A stretch of 64,000 bases of DNA from Bacillota bacterium (GCA_023391695.1 JAEWAK010000013.1:9863-73862); one strand, 5' to 3'; counted from the stretch's first letter, positions 26,301 to 34,600 are shown. Notes: generated by a model from the letters alone, not told the origin. Numbers and translations are program-made.

Positions 26301-27146
26301 CTGGATCTAAAATTGCGGCTGGGCCTTTTTGAAAATCCCTATGGTGATCCCGATTATCCCACAACCCTGTGGCATAGCCAGGAAAGCCAGAATATCGTCA
26401 ATGAATCCGCCCGCCAGTCCCTGACGCTGTTAAAAAACAACGGTGTCCTGCCCCTTAAGGTAAACAGCGGCGATACACTGGTTGTAGCAGGGCCCAGGGC
26501 TACCAGCGACGATATGGCAAACGATAATATCGCCAATGTTATCTGGCAATCCATCTACCATGACAATCCCCAGGCCAAGACCTATTACCAGGGTATTAAG
26601 GACCGGGCAGGGACCGGGGTAAATGTTGTACTGAATGATTCTGATACGGCGAAGGCAGCCGTTGTAGTCATTGGTGAAAAAAGCTATACCCACGGAACGG
26701 AATGGCCGGAGAAACAGATTACCCTTCCGGCCGACCAGATTGCACAGATCGATAAATTCTACAGCCGTGGAATACCCGTAATAGCCGTGGTGGTTATGCC
26801 AAGACCCTATGTACTGACAGATATCCTGGACAAATGTGCGGCGGTAGTAGTGGTTTACCGGCCCGGTAACGGCGGCGGACTAACGACTTCCCAGCTGCTG
26901 TTCGGCGATTTCCAGCCAAGTGGAAAGCTCCCTTTCCAGCTTCCGCGGTCGGTGGAGCAGGTAGGTACCGATATCAGTACCAACCAGCTTGAAAAATGGG
27001 ATCTGCCCTATGACTTGGGAGCAACGGATGCAGAACGTGCCGAAATCCGGGAATATATCCGGAACGGTTTGCCGGTTCCTACCGGTTACGGAAATCCGCT
27101 CTTTCCTTATGGTTATGGACTGCAGGACTTTACGCCGTCAGAGTAA
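23355..27146 (+). CDS. Secreted multi-module GH3 glycoside hydrolase (CBM6, FN3-like, F5/8C, GH3)
   Basis: A 1263-aa exported enzyme. Signal peptide (1 to about 30); CBM6-like module (about 32-155, VRIEAEDYSAM, VGYVDAGDWMDY); X2/Ig-like linker (about 160-255); CHB_HEX_C-type repeat (about 257-335); discoidin/F5-8C (CBM32) module (about 338-470, ALGKTAEAYSYLGG, WIYVDLG); a second CHB_HEX_C repeat (about 474-553); an Ig/FN3-like module (about 555-655); GH3 N domain (about 690-980) with KHWPSQG and nucleophile Asp933 in VVTDWL; GH3 C domain (about 1010-1240). Likely an exo-acting beta-glucosidase/glucan hydrolase; exact sugar unknown. ATG 23355 has GGGAGG at 23341; the open frame upstream lacks a signal peptide. 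Confidence 0.9.
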   Translation: MLKNKFLAILLILAMTAGVIMTKPPVMAAAGDTVRIEAEDYSAMNGIETEVCQEGGLNVGYVDAGDWMDYQVNIPDGGFYTARFRVSSPYDNTRFQLLDGNTVLATLTVPNTGGWQNWENITAAVTLGAGSRTLRVNAVTNGWNLNWFELETLEELPVTEINIPVTGPYAQYLEIGLNPEDLNGQSSIRTQNTEVNHVLKYHTGDTVTLRVNYIVEQKQVQFSTRDQNGNIIRGNPLTFTVLPDSAVSVEITDQAATAAPVFTPGAGTYGTAQEVTITSATQGAVIRYTADGSTPGAASAVYTGPIQVKETTTLKAYAASDGLADSAVVSATYTIGSGQANLALGKTAEAYSYLGGNVAAAAFDGNGGTRWESEFSDPQWIYVDLGTSYWVNGVKLDWEAASGKDYKIQVSGDASDWQDVFTRTSGFGGEENITFDPAEARYVRLYGTARNTDYGYSLWEFEVYGQSTPPLPRTAAPTFSVSPGTYTSAIEVALASETKGAVIRYTTDGSTPTAASPIYTGPIPIGMTTTIRAIATGTGMADSVVAEAVYTIVGFRVLSPAGGQMVTDTRTPVLTWEARAGAVKYEVWVNLSRTDYDWTASGNLLDRYTKVAEVTGTSCTAPSLVDRWTYKWYVVAIDGTGSRIQSDIGRFSVYLPYLEQISDGIDIVNGSRDLNKNGTIEPYEDWHNPIETRLDDLMDRMSSEEKLNQLFYSPESLSSLNTLAGFVFSYGTTDFIKDAQIKVASEQRLGIPIAFAGDKIQGWKTVFPTELGLAATGNLELAWECGDLQRREQKAWGFTGTLSPLAEVNTKVLYPRFQEGTGENADYSAALVRAMICGMQGGPEVNPKSIMITVKHWPSQGAGGEQSIVYDSDTIKWHMKPWYAALEANCGTIMPGYGGAPYLDPSGSGAGTSKPTIDYLRDVLGFDGVVVTDWLASATDTSVKSLSAGCDVMGGAVASGTDFNTLINAVGWDRLNESARRVLDLKLRLGLFENPYGDPDYPTTLWHSQESQNIVNESARQSLTLLKNNGVLPLKVNSGDTLVVAGPRATSDDMANDNIANVIWQSIYHDNPQAKTYYQGIKDRAGTGVNVVLNDSDTAKAAVVVIGEKSYTHGTEWPEKQITLPADQIAQIDKFYSRGIPVIAVVVMPRPYVLTDILDKCAAVVVVYRPGNGGGLTTSQLLFGDFQPSGKLPFQLPRSVEQVGTDISTNQLEKWDLPYDLGATDAERAEIREYIRNGLPVPTGYGNPLFPYGYGLQDFTPSE

Positions 27147-27246
27147 ATGATACTTATACGCTTTGAGGTTTATCTCTGATTAATATCTGATATATATGGT
27201 TTATTCGGAAAATTATGTCGGATAAATACCACAGAGAGTGATATAG

Positions 27247-27304
27247 GGAAGATGATTGCAAACAGGGATTAATTCCGTAAATTGCAATCATCTTCCTCTT
27301 TTTA
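27247..27304 (+). terminator. Terminator of the secretome cluster
   Basis: A perfect 15-bp stem (27247-27261 with 27282-27296) with a 20-nt loop, followed by TCTTTTTT. Confidence 0.85.
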
Positions 27305-27340
27305 CCCCGTTCTGCCGCAAGTTCATACCTGGGGTCTTTC

Positions 27341-27668
27341 TTAATATATATTTTTACTCAGGTAGCGGTCTCCCCGGTCGGGAAGGATGACCACCAGATT
27401 GCTGGTCTTATCCGCAGAAAATGAAGTTTTTCTGACACCGGATAATGCCGCACAGGAAGAGATTCCAGCATTACCGGCAGTGGCCTCTACTGTTGTAGAA
27501 CCCGGTTTCAGGAGGCCTCTCTTTTCCGCATCCCGTATCAATGCCATACCCATGTGGTCTTTTACGCTGCCGCAGAAGTTCCACAATTTCAATTTTGCAA
27601 ATCCCTGCTTTGACTAGAACAAGAGGCGTATTACCGATTAATTCACGGTAACCATTATAATATTTCAT
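27341..27668 (-). pseudogene. cysK: Decayed cysteine synthase gene (cysK)
   Basis: On the minus strand ATG 27668 opens MKYYNGYRELIGNTPLVLVK, the usual CysK N terminus. The match then leaves that frame and resumes in another (27341-27592) as GSVKDHMGMALIRDAEKRG and STTVEATAGNAG, which includes the PLP-lysine segment SVKD, and jumps directly to the CysK C terminus VVILPDRGDRYLSKN before a stop. About 200 internal residues are missing and at least one frameshift is present, so no enzyme can be made. A full cysK must exist elsewhere if sulfate assimilation works. No strong ribosome binding site was seen. Confidence 0.8.
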
Positions 27669-27734
27669 TCTTGATTTGAAGGATATTATCTGATAACATA
27701 AAGGCAAAAGTGAATATATATGGGGGGAATCTGG

Positions 27735-28781
27735 TTGTATATTTTGATTCGTAAAATGGAACCTACGGAAGCGAAAGAGGTGAAAAAGCTGGGAATAAAA
27801 TCTTTCAGGAGTTTTGAGAGCCTGTTTGTCCCGGTGCCGAAGGAAGCACTTGTTGCAGTAATGGATTCAAAAATCGTTGCGGCGGTTATTGTTAAATATG
27901 TCCATTCTAAAAACTCACAGAAAACGGGTTATATCGATTTTGCCTTTGTTGACCGTGCATATCATAATCAGGGGATCGGACGCCAAATATATAAAGCGGC
28001 CATCGATTATCTCTGGGACCAAGGCTGCAGCCATATTACCGCATTGGTGAAAGATGACAATGTCGGTTCCTGGAGTTTATTCTTAAAAAACGGATTTGAA
28101 AGAGTCAGTTTATATACCTTAATAAAAAATATTGGAACAAATGGATTTTGGAATCATCTTATACACACAGCCATAGGATGGGCAGCCGGAATGGACCTTT
28201 ACCTGGCTGAATCCGGTGGGAAAGCGGTACAAAAGGAAGGCGGAAGTTTTTATCAGGGTTTTAAATATATACTCGTTAATTTTTTAATTTCACTGATCGT
28301 TATCATTCGCTTGGGACTGTCACAGACAATGGTTTTTGCAGGGGCGCTGCTTTTGGTATTGTCACTTAGCATTCTTACGGGATACCTGGGTACTGTTTTC
28401 AGTAAACGGAAATGGAAATTCCGATTGGTAAATTGCGGTTTTCTTATTTCTGTTTTTATGTTCCTGTTAGGCATGATATATCCAATGGTTGGAAACTGGT
28501 ATCCGGATCATTATGAAAATACCGGAAAATTTCGAAAAGATTTGGGTATCCAGGCATGGGTAAACTGGGTGGGAATCTTTCTTTTCGCTTTCGTATCCCA
28601 TATCCTTAGCCCCTATTACCTCTTTTTTAATTATGTATATGCAATATGCTATATGTTACTTATTTTTCGGATACTGGCCGTATATCCTTTTTCAGGGTTT
28701 GGCGGAAGCAGGGTACTTGCCTGGAATAAAGCGGTGTATCTCGTTACAGGACTGCTTACACTGGGAGTTTTGTGGCTGTGA
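27735..28781 (+). CDS. GNAT acetyltransferase fused to a multi-span membrane domain
   Basis: A 348-aa protein. Residues about 1-130 form a GNAT N-acetyltransferase with the acetyl-CoA loop NQGIGRQIY and the C-terminal NVGSWSLFLKNGFERV strand-helix. Residues about 175-348 hold five or six hydrophobic spans. TTG 27735 (protein starting LYILIRKME) is chosen because GGGGGGAA sits just upstream; the ATG at 27720 overlaps that site. A GNAT domain tethered to the membrane suggests a membrane-near amine substrate, but none can be named. It is 45 bp before the HAD gene, likely one transcript. Confidence 0.75.
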   Translation: MYILIRKMEPTEAKEVKKLGIKSFRSFESLFVPVPKEALVAVMDSKIVAAVIVKYVHSKNSQKTGYIDFAFVDRAYHNQGIGRQIYKAAIDYLWDQGCSHITALVKDDNVGSWSLFLKNGFERVSLYTLIKNIGTNGFWNHLIHTAIGWAAGMDLYLAESGGKAVQKEGGSFYQGFKYILVNFLISLIVIIRLGLSQTMVFAGALLLVLSLSILTGYLGTVFSKRKWKFRLVNCGFLISVFMFLLGMIYPMVGNWYPDHYENTGKFRKDLGIQAWVNWVGIFLFAFVSHILSPYYLFFNYVYAICYMLLIFRILAVYPFSGFGGSRVLAWNKAVYLVTGLLTLGVLWL

Positions 28782-28826
28782 ACGATACGGCAGAGAAAAT
28801 ACACAGGAAGATAATGGAGGTTCAAA

Positions 28827-29489
28827 ATGATAGAGAGTGTTGTATTTGATATGGATGGTGTTATTTTTGATACGGAAAGGATGTGTTCGGATGTCTGGCA
28901 CCAAGTTGGAAAAGAAATGGGCCTAGCAGATATCGGTTTGGCCGTAACAGCATGTGTAGGATTAAATTCCGGGGATACCGGGCAATTTTTCCTGAAACTG
29001 TATGGTGAGGAATTTCCTTATGAGGATTTTAAGGAACGCTCCTCCCTGTTGTTTCGTAAAATTATGGAGCGGGAAGGCTTGCCTGTAAAACCGGGGGTTT
29101 TTGAAATACTTAATTTTCTGCAGGAGCATAATTATAAGATAGCTCTGGCAACTTCAACCAATAAAGCCAATGTAATGAAATATCTGGAAGAAGCCGGGAT
29201 AACCCACTACTTCCAGGCAATTGTTACCGGTGATATGGTAACCCATGGGAAACCGGATCCGGAGATCTATTTAAAGGCATGTAAGGAGCTTTATTCCCTG
29301 CCGGAAGTATCCCTTGCCGTTGAAGATTCCCCAAACGGACTAAAAGCCGCATATCATGCCGGAATGAAGCCGGTTATGGTGCCGGATCTAATTCAGCCGG
29401 ATGAAGAATTGAAGAAATTATTGTTTGGTAAATTTGATTCCCTGCATGAAGTAAAAAATTATTTATTAAGATGTCGGGAAAAATTATAA
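28827..29489 (+). CDS. HAD-superfamily phosphatase, beta-phosphoglucomutase-like
   Basis: A 220-aa protein with the four HAD motifs: DMDGVIFDTE (nucleophile Asp8, Asp10), ATSTNK (Thr/Ser), the GKPDPEIY lysine and EDSPNG (acid pair region). The helical cap follows motif I as in beta-phosphoglucomutase and small-sugar phosphatases. It may dephosphorylate a sugar phosphate or act as a mutase; the substrate is not evident. GGAGG at 28816-28820 precedes ATG. Its stop lies five bases from the end of the convergent AraC-type gene. Confidence 0.85.
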   Translation: MIESVVFDMDGVIFDTERMCSDVWHQVGKEMGLADIGLAVTACVGLNSGDTGQFFLKLYGEEFPYEDFKERSSLLFRKIMEREGLPVKPGVFEILNFLQEHNYKIALATSTNKANVMKYLEEAGITHYFQAIVTGDMVTHGKPDPEIYLKACKELYSLPEVSLAVEDSPNGLKAAYHAGMKPVMVPDLIQPDEELKKLLFGKFDSLHEVKNYLLRCREKL

Positions 29490-29494
29490 CAGCA

Positions 29495-30367
29495 TCATAA
29501 TATCTGTAAAGGGGCATAGTTTAATTTCCTGTATTTAGCCGGAGTTATGCCCTTATATTTTTTAAAGGCCTTGATGAAATAACTCATATCGTTAAAACCG
29601 ACCTGATAGGTGATATCGGTAATGGACATATCCGAATTGAGTAATTGGTAGCAGGCACGTTCCACCCGGTAGTAATTTAAATAGTCAATGGGGCTTTTGT
29701 GGGTCATTTCCTGGAAGAAACGGCAGAAGTATTTGGGTGACATACCGGCAGCTTTGGATAACTCGTCCAGGGTAATTACGGAAGAGTAGGAATTCTCAAT
29801 CACTTCCAATACCTGTTTTAACTGCAGGATGCGCCTGTGATTCTGCGGCGTCTGTAGGGAATCCGTTACAAAATCGCCGTTTTCCAATATCATCCCGATG
29901 AGCTGATAAAGGCAGCCCTGTATAATTAACTGGTAACCGTAATTTTTCTTAACCAGAACATCAAATAACTGCCATACCGTCTTGTGGATTTCCGAACTTT
30001 CCCCGGTAAAAAATTCATTGATATTTATAACATGATTCATAATGTCCTGGATGAATTTCTGGCAGGCGTTATCCTTTTTCATTAACATATTCATATCAAA
30101 AACAATACATTCGTAGATACAGTTTTCCGGTGTCCCACCATGAAGGGTCCCACTGTTGATAAACAGGATATCACCCTGGCTGGCATGGAATTCTTTTTCA
30201 TCCAGAAAAATTGTGAATTCACCTTCCAAAATACGAATAATTTCATATTCTACATGCCAGTGATAGGGCATGGCATATTGGGGGTGCTGGCTGTCTATAT
30301 GATGGAATTCCATAGGAAAATCAAAGGTTCCGCGTATTTTCCTTTCATTGTAGTCGATATATTGCAT
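29495..30367 (-). CDS. AraC-family regulator with cupin sensor, divergent from fucI
   Basis: A 290-aa protein. An N-terminal cupin-like ligand domain (about 15-140, PYHWHVEYEIIRILEGEF, GDILFINSGTLHG) precedes two AraC helix-turn-helix units (about 190-285: LDELSKAAGMSPKYFCRFF and ITDITYQVGFNDMSYFIKAF). GGAGG precedes ATG 30367. Divergent placement with a 154-bp shared region points to control of the fucose genes, most likely activation by fucose, fuculose or the phosphate; the related RhaS/RhaR type would fit too. Confidence 0.87.
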   Translation of the reverse strand: MQYIDYNERKIRGTFDFPMEFHHIDSQHPQYAMPYHWHVEYEIIRILEGEFTIFLDEKEFHASQGDILFINSGTLHGGTPENCIYECIVFDMNMLMKKDNACQKFIQDIMNHVININEFFTGESSEIHKTVWQLFDVLVKKNYGYQLIIQGCLYQLIGMILENGDFVTDSLQTPQNHRRILQLKQVLEVIENSYSSVITLDELSKAAGMSPKYFCRFFQEMTHKSPIDYLNYYRVERACYQLLNSDMSITDITYQVGFNDMSYFIKAFKKYKGITPAKYRKLNYAPLQIL

Positions 30368-30405
30368 AGGATACCTCCAAGGTGAATATTTTTATGTTTT
30401 TTGCT

Positions 30406-30435
30406 ATTATAACACAAGTATTAAATTCACAGCAA
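30406..30435 (-). promoter_or_regulatory. Promoter of the AraC-type regulator
   Basis: Read on the minus strand: TTGCTG (30435-30430), 18 bp, TATAAT (30411-30406), about 40 bp before the ATG. Confidence 0.55.
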
Positions 30436-30464
30436 TAGTATATTATAAGGGAACAGAAGAATTA

Positions 30465-30491
30465 GTTACAATTCATAAGGCGAACTGTAAC
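30465..30491. promoter_or_regulatory. GTTACA/TGTAAC dyad in the fuc control region
   Basis: GTTACA (30465-30470) and TGTAAC (30486-30491) form a dyad with a 15-bp centre between the divergent araC-type and fucI genes, a plausible regulator site. No good -35 box is present on the plus strand, in keeping with activator dependence. Confidence 0.4.
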
Positions 30492-30521
30492 AATAATTAT
30501 AATATTTATGGAGGTATAAAC

Positions 30522-32315
30522 ATGGCTAAGAGCAGATTAATTGGTGATTATCCGGTAATCGGAATCAGACCTACTATTGATGGACGCAGGGGTGTACTTA
30601 AGGTAAGGGAATCGCTGGAAGAACAGACCATGAATATGGCAAAGGCAGCGGCAGAACTATTTACAAAGAATTTAAGATATTCAAGCGGTGAACCCGTAAA
30701 AGTTATTATAGCAGATACAACCATCGGACGTGTTGCGGAAGCCGCAGCCTGTGCGGACAAGTTCAGAAAAGCAGGCGTGGATATTACGCTTACGGTAACT
30801 CCCTGCTGGTGTTACGGTTCCGAAACCATGGATATGGACACTAAAACAATTAAAGGTGTCTGGGGATTCAACGGAACTGAAAGACCCGGTGCGGTATACT
30901 TGGCAGCCGTTTTGGCAGGACATGCCCAAAAGGGACTCCCGGCCTTCGGAATTTACGGACATGATGTACAGAATGCGGATGATACGGATATTCCCGCCGA
31001 CGTACAGGAGAAGTTATTACGTTTCGGACGTGCAGCCGTAGCAGCAGCTACCATGCGCGGAAAATCCTATTTACAGATCGGTTCCATCTGTATGGGTATT
31101 GCAGGTTCCATCATCAGCCCCGAATTCTTTGAAGAATACTTAGGCATGAGAGTGGAATCCGTAGATGAAGTTGAAATTATCCGTAGAATGACAGAGGATA
31201 TCTATGATAAAGCAGAATTTGAAAAAGCATTGGCCTGGACTAAGGCAAACTGTAAGTCAGGTTTTGATAAGAATCCTGCCGAAATCCAGAAATCACCGGA
31301 ACAAAAGGAAAAAGACTGGGAATTTGTTGTTAAGATGATGTGCATCATCAAGGATTTATATAACGGCAATCCCAACCTTCCGGAAGATGCCAGGGAAGAA
31401 AGCGTCGGACATAATGCCATTGCCGGCGGATTCCAGGGGCAAAGACAGTGGACGGACTTTTATCCCAACTGTGACTTCCCGGAAGCTATGCTTAATTCTT
31501 CCTTTGACTGGGAAGGTGCGAGAGAACCCTATATCCTTGCAACGGAAAATGACACGTTAAACGGTGTCGGTATGCTGTTTGGCAAGTTACTTACCAATAC
31601 GGCACAGATCTTTGCGGATGTAAGAACTTACTGGAGTCCTGAGGCCGTTAAGAAAGCCACCGGTTATGATCTGGAAGGCGTTGCAAAGGAATCCGAAGGT
31701 TTCATTCACCTGATCAATTCCGGCGCTGCCTGCATTGATGCCTGCGGCGAAGTAAAAGATGCAAAGGGAAACGGTATCATCAAGCCTTTCTGGGAGATGA
31801 CGGAAGCAGACCAGAAAGCCTGCCTTGACGCAACTACCTGGAATGCGGCCGATAACGGTTACTTCAGAGGAGGCGGTTATTCCTCCAGATTCTTAACCAG
31901 AAGTGAAATGCCGGTTACTATGATGCGTTTAAATCTGGTAAAAGGTTTGGGCCCCGTAATGCAGCTGGTAGAAGGCTATACCGTTAACCTTCCGGAAGAA
32001 GTATCCGACAAATTGTGGAAGAGAACCGATTATACCTGGCCTTGTACCTGGTTTGCTCCAAGACTTACCGGTGAAGGTGCATTTAAATCCGCTTATGACG
32101 TCATGAACAACTGGGGTGCTAATCACGGCGCCATCAGCTACGGTCATATCGGAGCAGATATCATCACTTTATGTTCCATCTTAAGAATTCCGGTATGTAT
32201 GCATAATGTTTCCGAAGAAAAGATTTTTAGACCGGCATCCTGGAATGCGTTCGGTATGGATAAAGAGGGTCAGGATTACAGGGCTTGTGAGGCTTATGGT
32301 CCCCTTTATAAATAA
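30522..32315 (+). CDS. fucI: L-fucose isomerase
   Basis: A 597-aa enzyme close to the E. coli FucI length. It opens IGIRPTIDGRRGVLKVRESLEEQTM and shows the family segments CWCYGSETMDMD, GFNGTERPGAVYLA, GIYGHDVQ and ANHGAISYGHIGADI. It converts L-fucose to L-fuculose in the cytosol using Mn2+. GGAGG lies 10 bases before ATG 30522. First gene of fucI-kinase-fucU. Members of this family also accept D-arabinose. Confidence 0.96.
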   Translation: MAKSRLIGDYPVIGIRPTIDGRRGVLKVRESLEEQTMNMAKAAAELFTKNLRYSSGEPVKVIIADTTIGRVAEAAACADKFRKAGVDITLTVTPCWCYGSETMDMDTKTIKGVWGFNGTERPGAVYLAAVLAGHAQKGLPAFGIYGHDVQNADDTDIPADVQEKLLRFGRAAVAAATMRGKSYLQIGSICMGIAGSIISPEFFEEYLGMRVESVDEVEIIRRMTEDIYDKAEFEKALAWTKANCKSGFDKNPAEIQKSPEQKEKDWEFVVKMMCIIKDLYNGNPNLPEDAREESVGHNAIAGGFQGQRQWTDFYPNCDFPEAMLNSSFDWEGAREPYILATENDTLNGVGMLFGKLLTNTAQIFADVRTYWSPEAVKKATGYDLEGVAKESEGFIHLINSGAACIDACGEVKDAKGNGIIKPFWEMTEADQKACLDATTWNAADNGYFRGGGYSSRFLTRSEMPVTMMRLNLVKGLGPVMQLVEGYTVNLPEEVSDKLWKRTDYTWPCTWFAPRLTGEGAFKSAYDVMNNWGANHGAISYGHIGADIITLCSILRIPVCMHNVSEEKIFRPASWNAFGMDKEGQDYRACEAYGPLYK

Positions 32316-32328
32316 GGAGGATTAAACC

Positions 32329-33795
32329 GTGAAAAAAGTATTGGCGTTTGATTTTGGTGCTTCCGGCGGAAGAGCTATGCTTGGTATTTATGACGGAAAT
32401 TCCATACAGCTGAAAGAAATTCACCGGTTTTCCAATGATCCGGTTATTGTAAACGGCACCATGTACTGGGATATTCTCCGGTTATTTCATGAGATCAAAC
32501 AGGGTCTTATCAAAGCAAAACATGAATCGGAATTTGACAGCATCGGCATTGACACCTGGGGCGTAGATATCGGCCTCCTTGATAAGAAGGGGTATCTTTT
32601 GGAAAATCCGGTGCATTACAGGGATAACCGGACACAGGGAATGCTTAAGAAAAGTTTTGAAAAGCTTCCGAAGCAGGAGTTCTACAGTATTACCGGCAAT
32701 CAGTTTATGGAAATAAATACGGCTTTCCAATTGCTGTCCTTGAAACGAAACAGGCCGGAATTACTGGAGCGGACGGATAAACTGTTATTGACACCGGATC
32801 TGCTTAACTATATGCTAACCGGTGAGAAAGCGGCGGAGTATTCCATTGCGTCCACCACCCAGCTTATGGATGCTAAAAAAGGTATCTGGTCTGAAAAGGT
32901 TATAAATGCACTTGGCCTGCCGGAGAGAATATTCGCTCCCATCGTTGCCAGCGGTACGAAAATCGGTGTCCTTTCCGATGAAATCTGCGAGGAGCTGGGG
33001 ATTAAAAAATGTGATGTCATTGCGGTAGCCGGCCATGATACCCAAAGTGCTTTGGCAGCGGTACCGGCAGAAGAAGAGAAGTTCATATTTATCAGCTGCG
33101 GCACCTGGTCCTTGATCGGAACAGAGCTGGATACACCTCTTATCAATGAAAAATCGGATTTCTATAATATTACCAATGAAGGCGGTTATGGGGGAAAAGC
33201 TTCCTTCCTTAAGAATATAACCGGCTTATGGCTCATTCAGGAAAGCAGACGGCAGTGGATAAGGGAAGGGCGGGAGTACGGCTTCGGCCAGTTGGAAGAC
33301 TTGGCAGGAGAAGCAAAAGCTTTTGCTTCTTTCATTGATCCGGACGCGCCGGAATTCTCACCGGCTGGGGATATGCCTTCACGCATTCAGGATTATTGCA
33401 GGCGTACCGGGCAGAAGATACCTGAAACTGCAGGTGAGATCGTACGCTGCATTAATGAAAGCCTGGCTCTTAAATACCGCTATGCCCTGGAACAAATCAG
33501 TGAATGCACAGGCCTGAAATATCACAAGATCCATATGGTTGGCGGAGGTATTCAAAGTAAACTGTTATGCCGGTTTACGGCGGATGCAAGCGGCTGTACG
33601 GTGGTTGCAGGCCCGGTTGAAGCTACGGTACTTGGCAATGTTGCCTTGCAGTTAATGGCTTCCGGTCAGATAAAAGATTTGCAGGAAGCCAGAAAAATTA
33701 TCGGGCAGTCACCTGATATTACCAGGTATGAACCGGGGGATACGAAAGCCTGGGAGGAAGCTTTTATACGTTATAAAGAAATAATCCAAAGTTAA
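32329..33795 (+). CDS. FGGY-family L-fuculose kinase (RhaB-like)
   Basis: A 488-aa sugar kinase of the FGGY family. The ATPase-fold phosphate loops are at DFGASGGRAM and GHDTQSALAA, FISCGTWSLIG follows, and MVGGGIQSKLLCRFTAD is the adenosine region. The sequence is nearest to rhamnulokinase (RhaB), but no rhamnose gene is present and it sits between fucI and fucU, so phosphorylation of L-fuculose to L-fuculose-1-phosphate is the sensible role. GTG 32329 has AAGGAGG at 32313-32319. Sequence alone could not exclude L-rhamnulose. Confidence 0.85.
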   Translation: MKKVLAFDFGASGGRAMLGIYDGNSIQLKEIHRFSNDPVIVNGTMYWDILRLFHEIKQGLIKAKHESEFDSIGIDTWGVDIGLLDKKGYLLENPVHYRDNRTQGMLKKSFEKLPKQEFYSITGNQFMEINTAFQLLSLKRNRPELLERTDKLLLTPDLLNYMLTGEKAAEYSIASTTQLMDAKKGIWSEKVINALGLPERIFAPIVASGTKIGVLSDEICEELGIKKCDVIAVAGHDTQSALAAVPAEEEKFIFISCGTWSLIGTELDTPLINEKSDFYNITNEGGYGGKASFLKNITGLWLIQESRRQWIREGREYGFGQLEDLAGEAKAFASFIDPDAPEFSPAGDMPSRIQDYCRRTGQKIPETAGEIVRCINESLALKYRYALEQISECTGLKYHKIHMVGGGIQSKLLCRFTADASGCTVVAGPVEATVLGNVALQLMASGQIKDLQEARKIIGQSPDITRYEPGDTKAWEEAFIRYKEIIQS

Positions 33796-33818
33796 GATTT
33801 CATAGTTGAACTATAAAG

Positions 33819-33896
33819 CGGCAGGGAAATAAAAAGGGGCTTTTCAGACCTGATTTCCTGCAGCTGCCGTATTAAATAAATATGTGGAGGTTTATT
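33819..33896 (+). other. Structured leader of fucU, related to the intergenic repeat family
   Basis: CGGCAGGGAAAT pairs with ATTTCC plus CTGCCG (33819-33869), and AAAAG/CTTTT forms an inner helix. The order AAATAAAAAG, CTTTTC, CCTGATTT, then GTGGAGGTTTA before ATG mirrors the units at 22851 and 55937. It lies between the kinase and fucU and includes the fucU ribosome binding site. Confidence 0.45.
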
Positions 33897-34340
33897 ATGT
33901 TAAAAGGTATACCCTCAATTTTGTCACCGGAATTGTTAAAGGTTCTGTGTGAAATGGGACACAGCGACCGCCTGGTGATTTCTGACGGTAATTTTCCGGC
34001 AGAATCCATGGGAAAAAATGCAATTGTGATCCGCTGTGACGGACATGGTGTTCCTGAAGTGTTAGATGCTATTTTAAAGGTATTCCCGCTGGATACGTAT
34101 ACGGAAAAACCGGTTAATCTCATGGAGGTTATGCCTGGCGATAAGGTTGAAACTCCTATCTGGGATACTTACAAAGATATCATAAAAAAACACGATGCCC
34201 GCGGTGAAAAAACCGTTGGCTGCATTGAAAGATTTGCGTTTTATGAAGAAGCAAAAACAGCCTATGCAATTATCGCGACCAGTGAAAAAGCCCTTTATGC
34301 CAATATTATGCTCCAAAAAGGTGTTGTAGTTGAAGGTTGA
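33897..34340 (+). CDS. fucU: L-fucose mutarotase (FucU/RbsD family)
   Basis: A 147-aa protein starting MLKGIPSILSPELLKVLCEMGH, the FucU/RbsD pattern with the catalytic His after MGH and an internal Asp (SDRLVISDGNFP). It interconverts alpha- and beta-L-fucose to supply the isomerase. ATG 33897 is used because GGAGG at 33886-33890 fits it; the in-frame ATG at 33882 sits before that site. Last gene of the locus; no fuculose-1-phosphate aldolase or fucose transporter gene follows. Confidence 0.93.
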   Translation: MLKGIPSILSPELLKVLCEMGHSDRLVISDGNFPAESMGKNAIVIRCDGHGVPEVLDAILKVFPLDTYTEKPVNLMEVMPGDKVETPIWDTYKDIIKKHDARGEKTVGCIERFAFYEEAKTAYAIIATSEKALYANIMLQKGVVVEG

Positions 34341-34427
34341 TCCGCCCTGGGCCGATTCAGCAGATCATAGAATTCATATAAAGTTATGAAGCACGTTTTA
34401 TCGGTAAATATAAAGTATATCTGTAAG

Positions 34428-34492
34428 AAAACGGACCTGATATTTTAAGGATGGTGTAATCCTGTTGATGTAAAATATCCGGTCTGTTTTTC
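34428..34492 (+). terminator. Terminator of the fuc operon
   Basis: A 20-position stem with two or three mismatches (34428-34447 with 34471-34490) encloses an AGGAT/ATCCT hairpin; the 3' arm ends in TTTTTCC. Confidence 0.75.
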
Positions 34493-34600
34493 CGTTACAT
34501 CGAAAGGCAAACCTGCTCTCAGAGGCAGGTAATCGGGCCTTGGCTATTCAGTAATTAATATAAGGAATTTGCTATTTCATATACATGTTTACAAACTTTG

